41,192 bases of DNA, taken from positions 1 through 41,192 of IMG/VR virus record IMGVR_UViG_3300007542_000057. One strand, written 5' to 3'. Source of the DNA: a virus. This document shows, in pieces, positions 1 through 8,158 of this stretch. The position numbers and the translations under genes are program-made. The first letter of the stretch is position 1; every line of letters starts with the position of its first letter. The notes below the pieces were generated by a model. It saw only the letters and a program-made list of their open reading frames with translations. It did no database searches and was not told the DNA's origin.

Positions 1-59
1 CTTTGCAAGAACTTAGTAAAGCTAAAAAAATAAAAAAGAAAAATTATGACAAATTATGA
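1..59 (+). CDS. C-terminal end of an upstream gene (partial)
   Basis: An open frame enters from the left edge (codons from base 3) and ends at TGA 57-59. It encodes a lysine-rich tail, LQELSKAKKIKKKNYDKL. It would overlap the next start codon by 14 bases, which matches the tight packing elsewhere. No function can be given from 18 residues. It is only seen to be open to the edge, so it could be a chance frame. Confidence 0.4.
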   Translation, partial: LQELSKAKKIKKKNYDKL

Positions 60-384
60 TTGGAACTGTAAAACAGTAGACGCTTATCCACAAGATGGAG
101 ATTACACAGATGTAGTGTACAATGTACATTGGATTGTAACAGGAACTTCAGATTCTGAAGGTGTTACTTATTCATATACTATTATTGGTACGCAAGTATT
201 AGATACTAGTGTTATCACAGATTTTATTCCTTTTGATGAACTAACTAACGAACAGGTAGTAAGTTGGACTAAGTCTGCAATGGGTGAAGAGCAGGTGGAT
301 AGTATTGAGACTGCTATTCAGTCTGAAATAGACAATTTAATTAATCCCACAAGTGTTACTTTGACTATAGGAGAGTCCGAGTAA
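46..384 (+). CDS. Small conserved phage protein, unknown function (DUF7936-like)
   Basis: A 112-aa acidic protein. Residues 23-45 read as a beta strand, a turn and a second strand (VVYNVHWIVTG then VTYSYTIIGTQ). The middle has a FIPFDELTNEQVVSWTK helix, and the C-terminal half has an amphipathic stretch followed by NPTSVTL. This layout (VxNVxW, then LTxEQVxxWxK, then NPTSV) is what I recall of the DUF7936 family, small proteins of marine phages found near virion genes. That match is from memory and not searched. The role is unknown; a place in or on the virion is inferred from the neighbours only. It contains a perfect TTATCCACA nonamer at 84-92, which lies inside codons and may be chance. 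Confidence 0.75.
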   Translation: MTNYDWNCKTVDAYPQDGDYTDVVYNVHWIVTGTSDSEGVTYSYTIIGTQVLDTSVITDFIPFDELTNEQVVSWTKSAMGEEQVDSIETAIQSEIDNLINPTSVTLTIGESE

Positions 385-390
385 TTTTAT

Positions 391-398
391 TATATTTG
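391..398 (+). promoter_or_regulatory. Putative Bacteroidota -7 box (TATATTTG)
   Basis: TATATTTG fits the Bacteroidota -7 consensus TAnnTTTG and lies in the only gap of this cluster, 19 bases before the ATG at 417. No TTTG -33 element is found at a 17-20 base spacing. The leader after it ends in ATAATCAAATGG, nearly the same as the leader before the scaffold gene at 7030, which supports a functional site. Confidence 0.5.
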
Positions 399-416
399 TA
401 GTAAAATTATAATCAA

Positions 417-656
417 ATGGAAAAATTAACGCAAGAAGAATTATCTAATTTACAAAAAGTAATTCAAGAATTTAATCAAGCAAAAATACAACTAGGAGAA
501 ACTGTAATTGCACAGCAAAATCTTTTAGAAAGTGTAAAACAAATTAAACTAGCTTACTCTGACATAGAGAAAAGTTTAATGGAAACTTACGGAACAGATG
601 CTTTGATTAACATTGAAACAGGAGAAATTTCTAAAGAAGAAAAAAAAGAAGAATAA
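417..656 (+). CDS. Small coiled-coil protein, unknown function
   Basis: A 79-aa charged protein. Residues 1-58 are almost all helix-forming with a heptad-like pattern of L, I and V (LTQEELSNLQKVIQEF, then a QQNLLESVKQIKLAY stretch), so a coiled coil is likely. It then has YGTDALINIETGEI and a lysine/glutamate tail. Proteins with a helix-rich front and a YGxDxxINxxTGEI end are, from memory, common among small genes of Bacteroidota phages, but no function is established. It sits just after a putative promoter and three bases before the jelly-roll gene, so the two are probably co-transcribed. Confidence 0.75.
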   Translation: MEKLTQEELSNLQKVIQEFNQAKIQLGETVIAQQNLLESVKQIKLAYSDIEKSLMETYGTDALINIETGEISKEEKKEE

Positions 657-659
657 ACT

Positions 660-1259
660 ATGGCACAGATAAGTACTTACTCATCAATACAGACTCCAAC
701 ATTAGACGATAAGTTAATTGGAACTGATATTGAAAATGAAAATTTAACTAAAAATTTTACTATATCAAGTATTTTATCTTTAAAAGCTATTAGTTCTACT
801 TCGGTATTATCTTCAGTAGATAACACAAATCAAGAGCCAAGCGGCTTAGATTCCCCATTACAGGTAACATTTGGAGCTGCTCAAGGAGCAGCTTCTGACC
901 CTGTTATGTTAGATGCACTTGGTAACATTACATTTAACCAAGCAGGACTTTACTTGTTTAATGGGTATGGAAATTTTGAAAGACAAGGCTCTTCAGGTGG
1001 AGTTACTGTAATTTTATTTAGAGCATTGTTAAATGGAGTTCAAACAGGACCTACTAAAGGTGTTGAGCTTTCAGGTACAGGCATTATGTTCCCTTATGAA
1101 TTAACTTTACCTATACAAGTTAGTGCAGGAGATGTTCTTACTTGGGAAATTATGAGAGATAGTTCAGGCGTAAATGCAGGAGGGTTATATATTCACACAA
1201 ATAGTGGACCTTGGTCTAACGTGCCATCTTCTGATATTAGAATATATAAGCTAGGGTAG
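660..1259 (+). CDS. Putative virion surface protein with N-terminal anchor and jelly-roll domain
   Basis: A 199-aa protein. The first ~45 residues (MAQISTYSSIQTPTLDDKLIGTD, then NLTKNFTISSIL) match a short N-terminal segment I recall from many phage appendage proteins, probably a docking tail. Residues ~60-199 are beta-rich with alternating hydrophobics: FNQAGLYLFNGYGNF, VTVILFRALLNG, LPIQVSAGDVLTWEIMRD and a final DIRIYKLG strand. That order resembles C1q/TNF-like jelly rolls, in which sheets trimerise. A receptor-binding or decorating role is inferred from the fold. The gene ends in TAG overlapping the GTG start of the next gene by one base. Confidence 0.65.
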   Translation: MAQISTYSSIQTPTLDDKLIGTDIENENLTKNFTISSILSLKAISSTSVLSSVDNTNQEPSGLDSPLQVTFGAAQGAASDPVMLDALGNITFNQAGLYLFNGYGNFERQGSSGGVTVILFRALLNGVQTGPTKGVELSGTGIMFPYELTLPIQVSAGDVLTWEIMRDSSGVNAGGLYIHTNSGPWSNVPSSDIRIYKLG

Positions 1260-1486
1260 TGGGTATAATTAGAAAAATATCTATTGGTCCTGATTACAAA
1301 TCAGGTGCTATGCATTACATTACGGGTCAAAGGGTTCTTAATGATACATACATTATACATTTAATAAAATTTAATAATACAAGCCAATCAATAGAGATAT
1401 GGATCGAGTCTAAAGATGAAATAGTTCTTTGGAAAGAGTTTACTCATACCGTGCCAATATCTATTGAATACAATATAAGATTTTAA
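1259..1486 (+). CDS. Small conserved phage protein, unknown function (GTG start)
   Basis: A 75-aa protein beginning at GTG; its first base is the last base of the preceding TAG, and its stop overlaps the next ATG by one base, so all three are translationally coupled. The opening MGIIRKISIGPDYKSGAMHY is charged and followed by short beta strands (TYIIHLIKF, SIEIWIES, SIEYNIRF). I recall similar small proteins with a G-DYK-AMHY signature in Bacteroidota phages, without known function. The first in-frame ATG is at residue 18, which would remove this signature, so GTG is preferred. Confidence 0.7.
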   Translation: MGIIRKISIGPDYKSGAMHYITGQRVLNDTYIIHLIKFNNTSQSIEIWIESKDEIVLWKEFTHTVPISIEYNIRF

Positions 1487-2049
1487 TGAAATCACCGTTT
1501 AGCTTTATAGTAAAGCCAATTGACGGAAAGAGATACAGTAATACAAAAGAAATAGCAGGTCTAGATCTTATTGTAAGCACATCGGAAGAAGATCATAAAT
1601 TTTCTAACAGATATGCTGAGGTTATCGAAACTCCAATTGGCTACACAGGAGGCATCACAATAGGTGACACCTTACTTGTGCATCATAATGTATTTAAGTT
1701 TTACAACGATATGAAAGGTAGGCAGAAAAGTGGAAAGAGCTTTTTTAAGGATGATCTTTTTTTCGTAGACTTAGATCAATTTTTTATGTATAAAAACAAA
1801 GATGGTTGGAATGCATACGATAGGTATTGTTTTATAGAACCAATAAAAAGAGAAGACTCTATTATATTTAAGAATACTGTAGAAGAACCTCTAGTTGGTA
1901 TTATGAAATATCCAAATGAATATCTTGTTTCAAAAGGAATAAATCCAGGAGATAGAGTTAGCTTTACTCCTGAAAGTGAGTATGAATTTACGGTAGATGA
2001 TGAGAAGTTATATAGGGTTTACGATCATCAAGTAACAATTAAATTATGA
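1486..2049 (+). CDS. Putative tandem GroES-fold protein (candidate phage co-chaperonin)
   Basis: A 187-aa protein with two halves that each follow the GroES order. Half 1: FIVKP (7-11), then GLDLIV and a flexible acidic stretch (25-40) where GroES has its mobile loop with the IVL tripeptide, then YAEVIETP (43-50), IGDTLLVHHN (59-68) and LDQFFMYK (96-103). Half 2: DRYCFIEPI (112-120), LVGIMKYP (136-143), PGDRVSF (154-160), then DDEKLYRVYDHQVTIKL (171-187), which closely tracks the GroES end, in which a conserved acidic-EE-hydrophobic strand precedes the last strand. Known phage co-chaperonins such as T4 gp31 fold capsid proteins with host GroEL. A job in capsid folding is inferred. The stop overlaps the next ATG by four bases. 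Confidence 0.6.
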   Translation: MKSPFSFIVKPIDGKRYSNTKEIAGLDLIVSTSEEDHKFSNRYAEVIETPIGYTGGITIGDTLLVHHNVFKFYNDMKGRQKSGKSFFKDDLFFVDLDQFFMYKNKDGWNAYDRYCFIEPIKREDSIIFKNTVEEPLVGIMKYPNEYLVSKGINPGDRVSFTPESEYEFTVDDEKLYRVYDHQVTIKL

Positions 2050-2327
2050 ACGTAAAAGAAACAAAAAAGAAAATAATAGAAGCAGGTCACAGAGCTGTTG
2101 AACAATTAATAAAAGTGGCTAAGGAAGATATTATTAAGCACGACCCCCAAGATGATTTGGCTGCTGATAAATTAAAAAATGCAGCAGCTACAAAAAAGCT
2201 AGCAATATTTGATGCGTTTGAAATACTAAATAGAATAGAGCTTGAACGAGAGTCTTTAGAGTCTGCTGAAAAAGGAGAAAGTAAAACATCAACAAAACAA
2301 GGATTTGCAGAAAGAAGATCAAAATAA
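2046..2327 (+). CDS. Putative small terminase subunit / terminase-linked protein
   Basis: A 93-aa, almost entirely helical protein: helices at about 3-28 (VKETKKKIIEAGHRAVEQL), 38-52 (LAADKLKNAAATKK) and 53-76, then a basic tail. It lies directly before TerL and its last 23 bases overlap the TerL frame. Small size, high helix content and position fit a small terminase subunit, which binds phage DNA and regulates the large subunit. No clear helix-turn-helix is visible, so the assignment rests mainly on position and on recalled similarity (ADKLKNAAAxKK and a GFAExRSK end) to small proteins before terL in related phages. Confidence 0.5.
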   Translation: MNVKETKKKIIEAGHRAVEQLIKVAKEDIIKHDPQDDLAADKLKNAAATKKLAIFDAFEILNRIELERESLESAEKGESKTSTKQGFAERRSK

Positions 2328-4554
2328 TTTGTACGTACAATTACACGACTATATACCAAAGAGTGTATTGTCTAGTAAAAATAAAGCTAAGTCTTGGTCG
2401 TATGGATATAACGAAAAATATGATGTTGTAATAATATCTAAAGATGGTACTTTAGGAGAAATAATATCTATAAATGGCTTGATAATAGGTCTACCATTAG
2501 CCCCTAAAAATATAAAAAAAAGGAGCAAAGATAATAAAAAAGAACAATATTGGGAAAGATCGGAGTTGCCTAAAGAGCTTGATAAGATTCAATCTATATT
2601 TCATTGGAATGAAAAGCCATCTGAGTTTAAGGACAGGTGGGTTGATTATATTGAATCTGAGTTTGATTCAAGAGAGTATGGGTATTGGTTTATGAATAAT
2701 GGCGTGCCAACGTATATTACAGGATCCCACTATATGTACTTGCAATGGACCTCAATTGATATTGGATACCCGGACTATCGTGAAGCAAATCGTATATTGT
2801 ATATTCATTGGGAGGCTTGTAAGGCTGATAAAAGAAGTTTTGGGCAAGTATATTTAAAAATAAGGCGTTCAGGTTTTTCATTTATGTCTTCGTCTGAATG
2901 TGTTAATACGGGAACTCTTGCAAAAGATGCAAGGGTTGGAGTTCTGTCAAAAACAGGATCTGATGCGAAGAAGATGTTTACTGATAAGATTGTGCCTATA
3001 AATAGTAGGCTTCCTTTTTTCTTTAAGCCTATAATGGATGGTATGGATAAGCCGAAGACAGAGCTTGCGTTCCGTATTCCGGCATCGAAGATTACCAAGA
3101 AGAATATGTACGACACAGATGATAGCGAGTTGTACGGATTGGATACCACAATTGATTGGAAGAATACAGATGACAACAGCTATGATGGTGAAAAGTTATT
3201 ATTGTTAGTGCACGATGAGAGTGGTAAGTGGATTAAGCCGAATAATATTTTAAACAATTGGCGAGTAACTAAAACCTGTTTGCGATTAGGTAGCAAGATT
3301 ATAGGTAAGTGTATGATGGGTTCTACATCCAATGCACTTAGCAAAGGTGGAGATAATTTTAAAAAGTTATATAATGACTCTGATGTCAATAGTAGAAACT
3401 CTAATGGTCAAACCAAGAGTGGGATGTATTCACTTTTCATACCTATGGAATGGAATATGGAAGGGTTTATAGATAGATATGGAATGCCTGTTTTTAGAGC
3501 ACCTGAAAAACCTGTGCTTGGTGTTGATAATGAAATGATAAGTCAAGGTGCTATTGATTATTGGGAAAATGAAGTAGCATCATTAAAAAGCGATGCAGAT
3601 GCATTGAACGAATTTTATCGTCAGTTCCCAAGAACAGAGTCCCACGCATTCAGAGATGAAAGCAAACAGTCTATATTTAACTTAACTAAAATATATCAAC
3701 AGATAGATTATAACGATGCGTTAATACAAGAACATCACCTTACAAGAGGTAGCTTTCATTGGAAAGACGGCGTAAAGGATAGTCAGGTTATATTTAGCCC
3801 TGATAAAGGGGGTAGGTTTAATGTAAGTTGGACACCAAATAAACATTTACAAAATAGAGTAACTGAAAGAAATGGGACTAAGTATCCTGGAAATAATCAT
3901 ATAGGTGCATTTGGTTGTGACTCATATGATATTTCAGGTACTGTAGGTGGTGGAGGTTCTAATGGAGCATTGCACGGCGTTACAATGTTTAATATGGATG
4001 AAGCTCCAAGTAATGAGTTTTTTTTGGAATATGTAGCAAGACCACAGACGGCAGAGATATTTTTTGAAGAAGTTTTGATGGCTTGTGTTTTTTATGGTAT
4101 GCCAATACTTATAGAAAATAACAAACCACGTTTGCTGTATCATTTTAAGAATAGGGGCTATAGAGGATTCTGTATGAATAGACCTGATAAATCTTATAAT
4201 AAATTATCTAAAACTGAACGTGAATTAGGTGGCATACCTAATAGTAGCGAAGATGTTAAACAAGCACACGCAGCAGCAATAGAATCTTATATAGAAAAGT
4301 ATGTAGGTTTTGATATAGAGGGCAATTATAGAAGTCCTGATGAAATAGGATCTATGTTGTTTAGTAGAACATTAGAAGATTGGGCTAAGTTTGATATAAC
4401 AAATAGAACTAAGTTTGATGCAACTATAAGCTCAGGTCTAGCAATTATGGCTACCCAAAAGCATCTATACACTATAGAGAAAAAACAATCAAAAATAAAG
4501 ATTAACTTTGCAAGATACAGCAATAAAGGAAATATTAGCGAAATTATTAGATGA
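2305..4554 (+). CDS. terL: Terminase large subunit
   Basis: A 749-aa DNA-packaging motor. The ATPase domain has a deviant Walker A, KIRRSGFS at 185-192, with the lysine at the first position and Phe where GKS normally has Lys; this resembles the lambda gpA form KSARVGYS. Walker B is LLLLVHDE at 298-305. The RNase-H-like nuclease domain has candidate acidic residues in GCDSYD (D539, D542), ILIENNKP (E604) and SSEDVKQAHAA (E649/D650). The length is close to terminases of Bacteroidota podoviruses. The frame opens with TTG at 2305; another TTG at 2329 follows the upstream stop at once. No ATG occurs before about residue 130. It ends four bases into the portal gene. Confidence 0.92.
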   Translation: MQKEDQNNLYVQLHDYIPKSVLSSKNKAKSWSYGYNEKYDVVIISKDGTLGEIISINGLIIGLPLAPKNIKKRSKDNKKEQYWERSELPKELDKIQSIFHWNEKPSEFKDRWVDYIESEFDSREYGYWFMNNGVPTYITGSHYMYLQWTSIDIGYPDYREANRILYIHWEACKADKRSFGQVYLKIRRSGFSFMSSSECVNTGTLAKDARVGVLSKTGSDAKKMFTDKIVPINSRLPFFFKPIMDGMDKPKTELAFRIPASKITKKNMYDTDDSELYGLDTTIDWKNTDDNSYDGEKLLLLVHDESGKWIKPNNILNNWRVTKTCLRLGSKIIGKCMMGSTSNALSKGGDNFKKLYNDSDVNSRNSNGQTKSGMYSLFIPMEWNMEGFIDRYGMPVFRAPEKPVLGVDNEMISQGAIDYWENEVASLKSDADALNEFYRQFPRTESHAFRDESKQSIFNLTKIYQQIDYNDALIQEHHLTRGSFHWKDGVKDSQVIFSPDKGGRFNVSWTPNKHLQNRVTERNGTKYPGNNHIGAFGCDSYDISGTVGGGGSNGALHGVTMFNMDEAPSNEFFLEYVARPQTAEIFFEEVLMACVFYGMPILIENNKPRLLYHFKNRGYRGFCMNRPDKSYNKLSKTERELGGIPNSSEDVKQAHAAAIESYIEKYVGFDIEGNYRSPDEIGSMLFSRTLEDWAKFDITNRTKFDATISSGLAIMATQKHLYTIEKKQSKIKINFARYSNKGNISEIIR

Positions 4555-6986
4555 AGGATGTTAAAATAAACATATCGTCTACAGGGTTTCCAAGTCAATT
4601 TGTGTCTGATGCCGAAAAAGCAACAGATGAGTTTGGATTACAAATTGGACAAGCTATTCAGTACGAATGGTTTAAAAAGGATAGCTCACAATGTAGATTT
4701 TATAGCCAATGGGGAGAGTTTCATAGACTTAGGCTATATGCTCGTGGAGAGCAATCGGTTGGAAAATATAAAAACGAATTGGCAATTGATGGTGATTTAA
4801 GTTATTTAAACTTAGATTGGACTCCTGTTCCTATATTGCCAAAATTTGTAGACATTGTAGTTAATGGAATGTCTGATAGATTATTCAAAGTAAAAGCATA
4901 TTCTCAGGATGCTATGTCTCAATCAAAGAGAAGTAAGTTCCAAGAAATGATTGAAGGTCAAATGTTAAATAGACCTTTATTAGAAAAGATAGAACAAAAC
5001 ACAGGGGTAAATGCATTCACAGTAGATCCTGAAACACTTCCTCAAACAGACGAAGAATTAGCTTTATATATGCAGCTTAATTTTAAGCCTGCTATAGAGA
5101 TAGCTGAAGAGACGGCTATCAATACAATGTTTGACGAAAACCGTTACGATGATATTAGAAAAAGAATTGACTATGATTTAACTGTATTAGGTATCGGTGT
5201 AGCAAAGCACGAGTTTCTTCCCGGAGCAGGGGTTAAAATAGATTATGTAGATCCTGCTAATATTGTTTACAGCTATACAGAAGATCCTAACTTTAAGGAT
5301 TGTTTTTATTGGGGAGAGATTAAAACAGTCCCATTAGTAGAATTAAAAAAGATAGATCCAACCTTAACAAATGAGCAGTTGGAGGAAATATCTAAATATG
5401 GGCAGTCTTGGTATGACTACTATAACGTAGCTCAGTATTACGATAACGATATATTTTATAGAGACACTACCACTCTAATGTACTTTAATTATAAGACAAC
5501 TAAGAAGATTGTATATAAGAAGAAGATTAAAGATAGTGGTGCTATTTCTATGGTAGAAAAAGATGACCAATTTAATCCTCCAACAGAAATGATGGAAGAA
5601 GGGTCATTCGAAAAAGTAGAAAAAACCATAGACGTTTGGTATAATGGCGTTATGGTTATGGGTACTAATATAATGCTAAAATGGGAGTTGGCTGAAAATA
5701 TGGTCAGACCAAAGTCTGCTAGTCAGCACGCACTCCCTAATTATGTTGCAGTTGCTCCAAGAATGTATAAAGGTGCTATAGAGTCATTGGTAAGAAGAAT
5801 GATTCCTTTCGCAGATTTAATACAAGTAACACACTTAAAGTTACAGCAAGTTATATCAAGAGTTGTACCCGATGGTGTATTTATAGATGCAGACGGATTA
5901 AACGAGGTGGATTTAGGCACAGGTGCAGCATATAATCCTGAAGATGCATTAAGATTGTACTTCCAAACGGGTAGTGTTATCGGTAGAAGTTACACAGGAG
6001 ATGGTGAGTTTAATAATGCAAGAGTACCAATCCAACAACTAACGGCTAATTCGGGTGCTTCTAAAGCACAAATGCTTATAGGCAACTACAACCATTACTT
6101 AAACCAAATAAGAAACGTAACGGGTCTTAATGAGGCTAGAGATGGAAGTTCTCCTGATCCTGATTCTTTAGTTGGATTACAGAAGTTGGCAGCAGCTAAT
6201 TCAAACACAGCAACTAGACATATATTAGATGGAAGTTTATATATGTATAGAACAATGGCAGAAGGCTTATCATACAGAGTTGCAGATATATTGCAATACT
6301 CAGACTTTAAGGATGAATTTGTAAATAAAATAGGAAAGTATAATGTAAGCATATTAGGGGACATCAATGAGTTGTACATATATGATTTTGGTATATTTAT
6401 AGAAGTGTCTCCTGACGAAGAGCAAAAAGCTCAGCTTGAGCAAAATATTCAAATGGCACTATCTAAAGGCGATATAAATCTTGAGGATGCTATTGACATA
6501 AGAGAGATTAAGAATCTTAAATTAGCCAATCAGTTACTAAAAGTTAAGCGTAAAGCTAAACAAGAAAGAGAACAAAAAATGGCTGCAACGCAACAAGCTA
6601 TAACTGCACAACAACAATTGCAGTCTCAGCAGGTGGCTGCACAGACTGCTATGCAAAAAATACAAATGGAGTCGCAGTCTAAGATGCAACTAAAACAAGC
6701 TGAGGTCGCTTTTGAAATAGAGAAGATGAAAAACGAAGCTATGTTGAAATCTGAATTAATGGACAAAGAGTTTAGCTTACAGGTTCAGCTCCGTAAGATG
6801 GAGGTTGATTCATTGGCTTCTAGAGAAGATAATAAAGAAAAGGCTAAGTCGGAACGAATTAGTCAGCAAAACTCTGAGCAATCAAAACTAATAAATCAAA
6901 GAAAGAATAATTTACCACCTATGAAATTTGAATCTAACGAGGATAGTCTAGATGGGTTTGACCTAGCTGAATTTGAGCCAAGATAA
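4551..6986 (+). CDS. Portal protein
   Basis: An 811-aa protein directly after TerL with an ATGA overlap. It forms the dodecameric vertex ring through which DNA enters and leaves. The N-terminal part has WGEFHRLRLYARGEQ and WTPVPILPKFVDIVVNGMSD, typical of portals of Bacteroidota podoviruses as I recall them. The middle holds a beta-rich region (300-390) and ALPNYVAVAPRMYKGAIESLVRRM, then helices of the stem/crown with LNEARDGSSPDPDSLVGLQ. Residues ~640-770 are a long Q-, K- and M-rich coiled coil, as in portals with a C-terminal barrel. The gene is followed by the scaffold gene, the normal order. Portal identity is strong from order, size and recalled motifs. Confidence 0.88.
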   Translation: MKDVKINISSTGFPSQFVSDAEKATDEFGLQIGQAIQYEWFKKDSSQCRFYSQWGEFHRLRLYARGEQSVGKYKNELAIDGDLSYLNLDWTPVPILPKFVDIVVNGMSDRLFKVKAYSQDAMSQSKRSKFQEMIEGQMLNRPLLEKIEQNTGVNAFTVDPETLPQTDEELALYMQLNFKPAIEIAEETAINTMFDENRYDDIRKRIDYDLTVLGIGVAKHEFLPGAGVKIDYVDPANIVYSYTEDPNFKDCFYWGEIKTVPLVELKKIDPTLTNEQLEEISKYGQSWYDYYNVAQYYDNDIFYRDTTTLMYFNYKTTKKIVYKKKIKDSGAISMVEKDDQFNPPTEMMEEGSFEKVEKTIDVWYNGVMVMGTNIMLKWELAENMVRPKSASQHALPNYVAVAPRMYKGAIESLVRRMIPFADLIQVTHLKLQQVISRVVPDGVFIDADGLNEVDLGTGAAYNPEDALRLYFQTGSVIGRSYTGDGEFNNARVPIQQLTANSGASKAQMLIGNYNHYLNQIRNVTGLNEARDGSSPDPDSLVGLQKLAAANSNTATRHILDGSLYMYRTMAEGLSYRVADILQYSDFKDEFVNKIGKYNVSILGDINELYIYDFGIFIEVSPDEEQKAQLEQNIQMALSKGDINLEDAIDIREIKNLKLANQLLKVKRKAKQEREQKMAATQQAITAQQQLQSQQVAAQTAMQKIQMESQSKMQLKQAEVAFEIEKMKNEAMLKSELMDKEFSLQVQLRKMEVDSLASREDNKEKAKSERISQQNSEQSKLINQRKNNLPPMKFESNEDSLDGFDLAEFEPR

Positions 6987-7005
6987 AACACAATTATTTT
7001 TTGTT

Positions 7006-7013
7006 TAATTTTG
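7006..7013 (+). promoter_or_regulatory. Putative Bacteroidota -7 box (TAATTTTG)
   Basis: TAATTTTG fits TAnnTTTG and lies in the 43-base gap between portal and scaffold genes. The leader that follows, ending in ATATAATCAAATGG, is almost identical to that before 417. No well-spaced TTTG -33 element is seen. It would let the scaffold and capsid genes be transcribed more strongly than terL and portal. Confidence 0.5.
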
Positions 7014-7029
7014 CATAAAATATAATCAA

Positions 7030-8133
7030 ATGGAAATAAAAGTAAGAGAATTAAGTAATGTCGAGTCAAAGTCTGTTCAGGAAGTTGAACAAGAATTGCT
7101 TGAAAAACACGAAGAAAAGTTGAATGAAGATGTTGGAGCTGAAGAAACAACTGAAGTTGTTGCTGAAGAAAATGCATCTGAAGATACTCAAGAAGATACA
7201 GCTCAACCCTCAGAGCTAAATGAGGAAAGCGTTCTTTCATTTATTAAAAATAAGTACGGAAGAGATATTAACTCTCTTGATGAGCTTACAGCAGCTAAAG
7301 AATCTGAAGAGATGCCTGAAGATGTTGCAGCTTATTATAAGTACAAAAAAGAAACAGGGAGAGGTATAGATGATTTTGTTAAGTTAAATAAAAACATAGA
7401 TGACCTAGACCCTGATACATTGCTACGAGAATATCTTAGCGTAACAGAGGAAGGATTAGATTCGGAAGACATTGATATGTTAATGGATGACTATGTTTAC
7501 GATGAAGATTTAGACGATGAGGCTGACGTTAAGAAAATCAAAATAGCAAGAAAAAAAGCTATTGCTAAAGCCAAAAGTTATTTTAAAGAGCAGAAGGAAA
7601 AATACAGAGTTCCCCTTGAGTCAAGTGGGCGTTCTATTTCTGAAAGCGATGCGAAAGAACTAGAGGAATATAAACAATACATAGAGTCATCAAAGACTTA
7701 CGAAGAAGAAGCAAATAGAAAGCGTGATTGGTTTGAGAAAAAAACTAATGACGTATTCGGAAGTGAGTTCAAAGGTTTTGAGTTCACGCTTGACGATAAA
7801 AAAATTACTTTTTCTCCGGGTGATGCTGCTGAATTAAAAAAGATACAATCAGATCCTAGTAACTTTATAAAGAAGTTCCTGAATGACGATGGTCTAATTG
7901 AAGATGCAGTTGGATACCACAAGTCTTTGTCTGTTGCGATGAATCCTGAAAAATTTGCTAAGTTCTTTTATGAACAAGGCAAAGCAGAAGCTACTGATGA
8001 TGTGATACGTAAGACAAAAAACATAAATATGTCTGAACGTAAAACACCTGAAATAACTTCTAAAGGAGGGATGCAAATTAGGTCTCTGAGCAACGATTCA
8101 GGAAGAGGCTTAAAAATTAGAAGTAAAAAATAA
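7030..8133 (+). CDS. Putative capsid scaffolding protein
   Basis: A 367-aa acidic, helix-rich protein between portal and capsid genes, the standard place for a scaffold. Residues ~10-70 are low-complexity Glu/Asp/Thr/Val (EETTEVVAEENASEDTQED) and likely disordered. Residues 100-240 are charged helices with IARKKAIAKAKSYFKEQKEKY. The C-terminus becomes basic with RGLKIRSKK, the kind of short basic helix or tail that scaffolds use to hold the capsid protein. Scaffolds diverge fast, so identity comes from position and composition. It could carry a protease, but no Ser-His-type or HExxH motif is visible. Confidence 0.75.
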   Translation: MEIKVRELSNVESKSVQEVEQELLEKHEEKLNEDVGAEETTEVVAEENASEDTQEDTAQPSELNEESVLSFIKNKYGRDINSLDELTAAKESEEMPEDVAAYYKYKKETGRGIDDFVKLNKNIDDLDPDTLLREYLSVTEEGLDSEDIDMLMDDYVYDEDLDDEADVKKIKIARKKAIAKAKSYFKEQKEKYRVPLESSGRSISESDAKELEEYKQYIESSKTYEEEANRKRDWFEKKTNDVFGSEFKGFEFTLDDKKITFSPGDAAELKKIQSDPSNFIKKFLNDDGLIEDAVGYHKSLSVAMNPEKFAKFFYEQGKAEATDDVIRKTKNINMSERKTPEITSKGGMQIRSLSNDSGRGLKIRSKK

Positions 8134-8158
8134 GTTTAAAAATTAAAAAATTAAAAAA

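Noticed and set aside
84-92. Perfect DnaA box TTATCCACA
   Set aside because: A single copy inside codons of a conserved gene, with no cluster near it. A nonamer like this can occur by chance in a window of this size, so it is not called an origin.
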